Assembly: GCA_947502965.1 (NCBI GenBank)
Contig: CANNCG010000012.1
Span: 1-17,308 of the forward strand
DNA length: 17,308 nucleotides
Direction: 5' to 3'
Origin: a bacterium
Lineage (GTDB): Bacteria > Margulisbacteria > Marinamargulisbacteria > SXXA01
The position numbers were made by a program, and so were the translations under genes. The notes beneath the pieces are model-generated. The model saw nothing but the letters and a program-made list of their open reading frames with translations, made no database searches and was not told the origin of the DNA. Position 1 is the first letter of the stretch; each line of letters opens with the position of its first letter. Shown here one piece after another: positions 15,654-17,308 of this stretch.

Positions 15654-16751
15654 TTATAAGGAGATGGTTCGTTGACGCGGAGATAGACATTCCAACGCAA
15701 AAAGGAGTAGTCCTATAGAGATCAATATCCATTGAAGGGACATATAGGCTGTAGGGACACTCAGGGCGATGCGTTCACCAAAAAACACAAACAATATAAA
15801 TAGGATCCATAGCCAATGGACCAGTGACCAAGTAGGGCGATGAAGGGCGAGCATAAGAGGAATGATCAGTACTAAAAAATCATAAATTCTGTGATAGCTG
15901 AGTAATAAGGTCAAGAGAAAGGCCACGCTGCATAAAGGGAGCATACTTGTCGTGCTGCGTTGGGAAAGATACCGGATGAAAACGGCTACAAGCATGCATG
16001 CTACGACGACATAAGTAAGGGGGAATTTTCCTAAAAAAACGCCCAAGTCGGCTAGTCCCAGAGGGACATTTGTGTTGTTTGTCGCCACCGATTGCCAGAG
16101 TAGCTGGACAGGATTTTCTGACAGCCAATAGCCAGAGACAAGCGTCAATAGGCTGTGTATGGTGAGCATGATGCCCACACTCAGCCAACGTTTTTTGAAC
16201 AGAAAAACAAGGGGGATTAACCCCGTGAGAGGGTACTTGATCATGGCAATGCTGAGGGCAATGCCGGCCAGGACATCCTTGTTTTTCTCTGATAAAACAA
16301 TGGCCACCAAGGTGGCGCTCAGAGCAATGAGTGTGAATTGCCCATTGGCCATGGCCACGCGCCATGGCGTTGAGGCTAAAAAGAGGAAGGATGCGATGAG
16401 AAAAAGATTTTTAAAGCGTAAGGGATTTTTTTTATCTGTATGATATTGCCAAGAAAAGAGTCCCAAAATGAGTCCCGTTGCACACAAGTTGAGGATCATC
16501 CACAGGGTTTTTGCTGTTGCAAAAGAGACAGTCGCCAACGGTAAAATCATGCAGATCACGGAGGGCGCGTAGCTTTCATTGGCCGGGGCATGTGTGGTTG
16601 GGAGAATGGTGGTGTAGGGGTTTTGCTGGTGCATGAGGTGGACTGCGGCACTGCGTCTCAGCGCTAGATCTAGGCTTGCTTCTGGTATCAGGAGTGTGTT
16701 TTTGAGCGCCATACCCACAGACACCAGTGCGATCACACACAAAATAGACAT
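15654..16751 (-). CDS. GT87-like polyprenyl-phosphate-dependent glycosyltransferase, multi-pass membrane protein
   Basis: This 365-aa (from ATG 16751) very hydrophobic protein has about 9-11 membrane helices spread along its length. It resembles the GT-C fold GT87 family (formerly DUF2029), which uses lipid-linked mannose or similar donors on the outer face of the membrane. After the first helix comes an extracytoplasmic loop with SLDLALRRSAAVHLMHQQ and NPYTT; the Asp (D28) and the NPY motif match the family's catalytic Asp and its downstream NPY. KYPLTGLIPLVFLFKKRW in the middle matches the family's K-P-x-x-x-L-P segment. The frame extends to a GTG at 16796, but that lies in the long palindrome, so the ATG is preferred. 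Acceptor and sugar are unknown. Confidence 0.72.
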   Translation of the reverse strand: MSILCVIALVSVGMALKNTLLIPEASLDLALRRSAAVHLMHQQNPYTTILPTTHAPANESYAPSVICMILPLATVSFATAKTLWMILNLCATGLILGLFSWQYHTDKKNPLRFKNLFLIASFLFLASTPWRVAMANGQFTLIALSATLVAIVLSEKNKDVLAGIALSIAMIKYPLTGLIPLVFLFKKRWLSVGIMLTIHSLLTLVSGYWLSENPVQLLWQSVATNNTNVPLGLADLGVFLGKFPLTYVVVACMLVAVFIRYLSQRSTTSMLPLCSVAFLLTLLLSYHRIYDFLVLIIPLMLALHRPTWSLVHWLWILFILFVFFGERIALSVPTAYMSLQWILISIGLLLFALECLSPRQRTISL

Positions 16752-16767
16752 CCACCCTAAAATAAAA

Positions 16768-16844
16768 CGCCCATGTTCAAGTTCTAAGTGCAACACCTGG
16801 GGTCAAAAACCCCAGGTGTTGCACTTAGAACTTGAACATGGGCG
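16768..16844. repeat. Perfect 35-bp inverted repeat with 7-nt loop
   Basis: Positions 16768-16802 are exactly complementary to 16810-16844 around the loop TCAAAAA (16803-16809). The stem ends sharply: 16767 and 16845 no longer pair. It lies between the minus-strand glycosyltransferase start and the plus-strand channel remnant. On the minus strand the stem is followed immediately by TTTTATTTTAGG, so leftward transcripts would meet an intrinsic-terminator-like structure 16 nt before the glycosyltransferase ATG. On the plus strand no T-run follows. A MITE-like or foldback element, abutted ends of an insertion sequence, or a displaced terminator would all fit. Confidence 0.9.
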
Positions 16845-17165
16845 CCTAAATCTATAGCCCGATTTTTGGTTTATGAAGTGACCTTGATTTTGCTTGCGAT
16901 GGTGAGTATTAGGTTCTTGGTATTTGAGCTGACCAGTGTGGTTCAGCGTCATCATCAGTCGTTGATTAATACCATAGACCTCTCAATTGCCTGTATTTTT
17001 TTGGTTGATTTCATGGTGGGGTTATACCGTGCGCCATCTCGCTGGCATTATTTCAAACACCATTGGTATGAGCTTTTGGCCGCTATCCCCTTGACCGACC
17101 ATGTGGTGCGTTCCTTGCGTTCTCTGAGAATTGTTCGGATGTTACGCTTGATTCAGATCCTGTAA
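16845..17165 (+). pseudogene. Voltage-gated ion channel remnant (voltage sensor S1-S4 only)
   Basis: The open frame begins within the palindrome (in-frame TGA at 16833) and encodes about 105 residues after it; possible starts are TTG 16866 or ATG 16899, neither with a ribosome binding site. Features match a voltage-sensor domain: S1 (VTLILLAMVSIRFLVFEL), S2 with an acidic residue (LSIACIFLVDFMVGLY), S3 (WYELLAAIPLT) and a textbook S4, RSLRSLRIVRMLR, with five Arg at every third position. The pore helices S5-P-S6 are missing. The last Leu codon and the stop come from GTAA at 17162-17165, which looks like the terminus of the adjoining IS66-type element. I read it as a channel gene cut at both ends. 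A genuine voltage-sensor-only protein is the alternative. Confidence 0.65.
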
Positions 17166-17308
17166 CTATCTAGCGCCCCCCCTCAAAGAGGAGTGACTGA
17201 TTAAGCGCGGCCTGAATGGTTTCCAAAATGTTGAGGCCTTGTTTTTTTGCGGTCTCAATAATGGAGAGCAAAACAGCATGTCGTTCAGCGCCACGCTTGC
17301 TTCTAAAT
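17162..17308 (-). mobile_element. IS66-like element, end portion (continues beyond window)
   Basis: The segment encodes the C-terminus of an IS66-type transposase on the minus strand. Its outer end begins GTAAC at 17162, in line with the 5'-GTAA ends of IS66 elements. Insertion here would explain why the channel frame stops exactly at this point. The expected 8-bp target duplication would be CAGATCCT (17154-17161), repeated at the unseen far end. Confidence 0.5.
17170..17307 (-). CDS. IS66-family transposase, C-terminal 45 residues (partial)
   Basis: Reading inward from the window edge on the minus strand the frame gives FRSKRGAERHAVLLSIIETA followed by KKQGLNILETIQAAL and a stop at 17170-17172. 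The 'GaerHAvl.SiieTakkqGlnpletl' pattern is the usual tail of IS66-type transposases (TnpC), where this region follows the DDE domain. Only 45 codons are visible, so intactness of the rest is unknown. The stop lies about 8 bp from the putative element end, which is close for this family. Confidence 0.65.
   Translation of the reverse strand, partial: FRSKRGAERHAVLLSIIETAKKQGLNILETIQAALNQSLLFEGGR

Noticed and set aside
16768..16844. Palindrome as an amplification snap-back (chimera) artefact
   Set aside because: A snap-back join should continue as the mirror image of the preceding sequence. Here the symmetry stops after 35 bp on both sides and distinct coding sequence follows. Not fully excluded without reads.
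16633..16857. Plus-strand open frame crossing the palindrome
   Set aside because: It is antisense to GT87 and extended only because the palindrome repeats the same codons on both strands.
1..17308. CRISPR array, tRNA or rRNA genes, riboswitch
   Set aside because: No regularly spaced direct repeats, no cloverleaf or rRNA motifs, and no known riboswitch leader were seen. Intergenic gaps are short, the longest being about 240 bp.

Overview
The window is moderate-GC bacterial chromosomal DNA from a diderm (Gram-negative-type) organism. The diderm call rests on a TolC/NodT-like outer membrane channel, a periplasmic adaptor and Sec-exported products. Lineage cannot be fixed from the sequence. A DevBCA-style exporter and a coiled-coil gene just after coaD recall cyanobacteria-related or clostridial-type gene neighbourhoods, but this is only a hint.

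Layout. (1) Positions 37-1256 are a complete IS630-family insertion sequence with 12-bp terminal inverted repeats, a TA duplication and an intact DD34E transposase. (2) Positions 1533-2735 hold a stand-alone malic enzyme on the plus strand, with a promoter candidate and a GTG start behind a strong Shine-Dalgarno. (3) A 12-bp-stem hairpin at 2746-2779 separates it from a long convergent run of minus-strand genes. (4) Read in transcription order, from high to low coordinates, that run is: GT87-like membrane glycosyltransferase, bacteriohemerythrin, Fur, purL, an unrecognised exported protein, recG, rsmD, coaD, a coaD-linked coiled-coil protein, rph, then FtsX-type permease, ABC ATPase, HlyD-type adaptor and outer membrane factor. 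From purL onward nearly every junction is an ATGA/GTGA overlap or a gap of 1-5 bases, so these genes look translationally coupled and co-transcribed. (5) At the right end, a perfect 35-bp inverted repeat with a 7-nt loop lies between the glycosyltransferase start and a plus-strand remnant of a voltage-gated channel (S1-S4 only). The remnant stops exactly where an IS66-like element appears to begin, and the 3' end of that element's transposase gene runs off the window.

Functionally the run mixes purine synthesis (PurL), DNA repair (RecG), rRNA and tRNA maturation (RsmD, RNase PH), coenzyme A synthesis (CoaD), metal and O2 sensing (Fur, hemerythrin) and a complete tripartite efflux pump. The two ends carry mobile DNA and a rearrangement scar. 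The oddest items are: recG, whose only family-consistent start codon is AUU; an RsmD with an insertion of about 100 residues and a DPPW motif; the exported protein between purL and recG; the long palindrome; and the channel remnant bounded by the palindrome and the IS66-like end.
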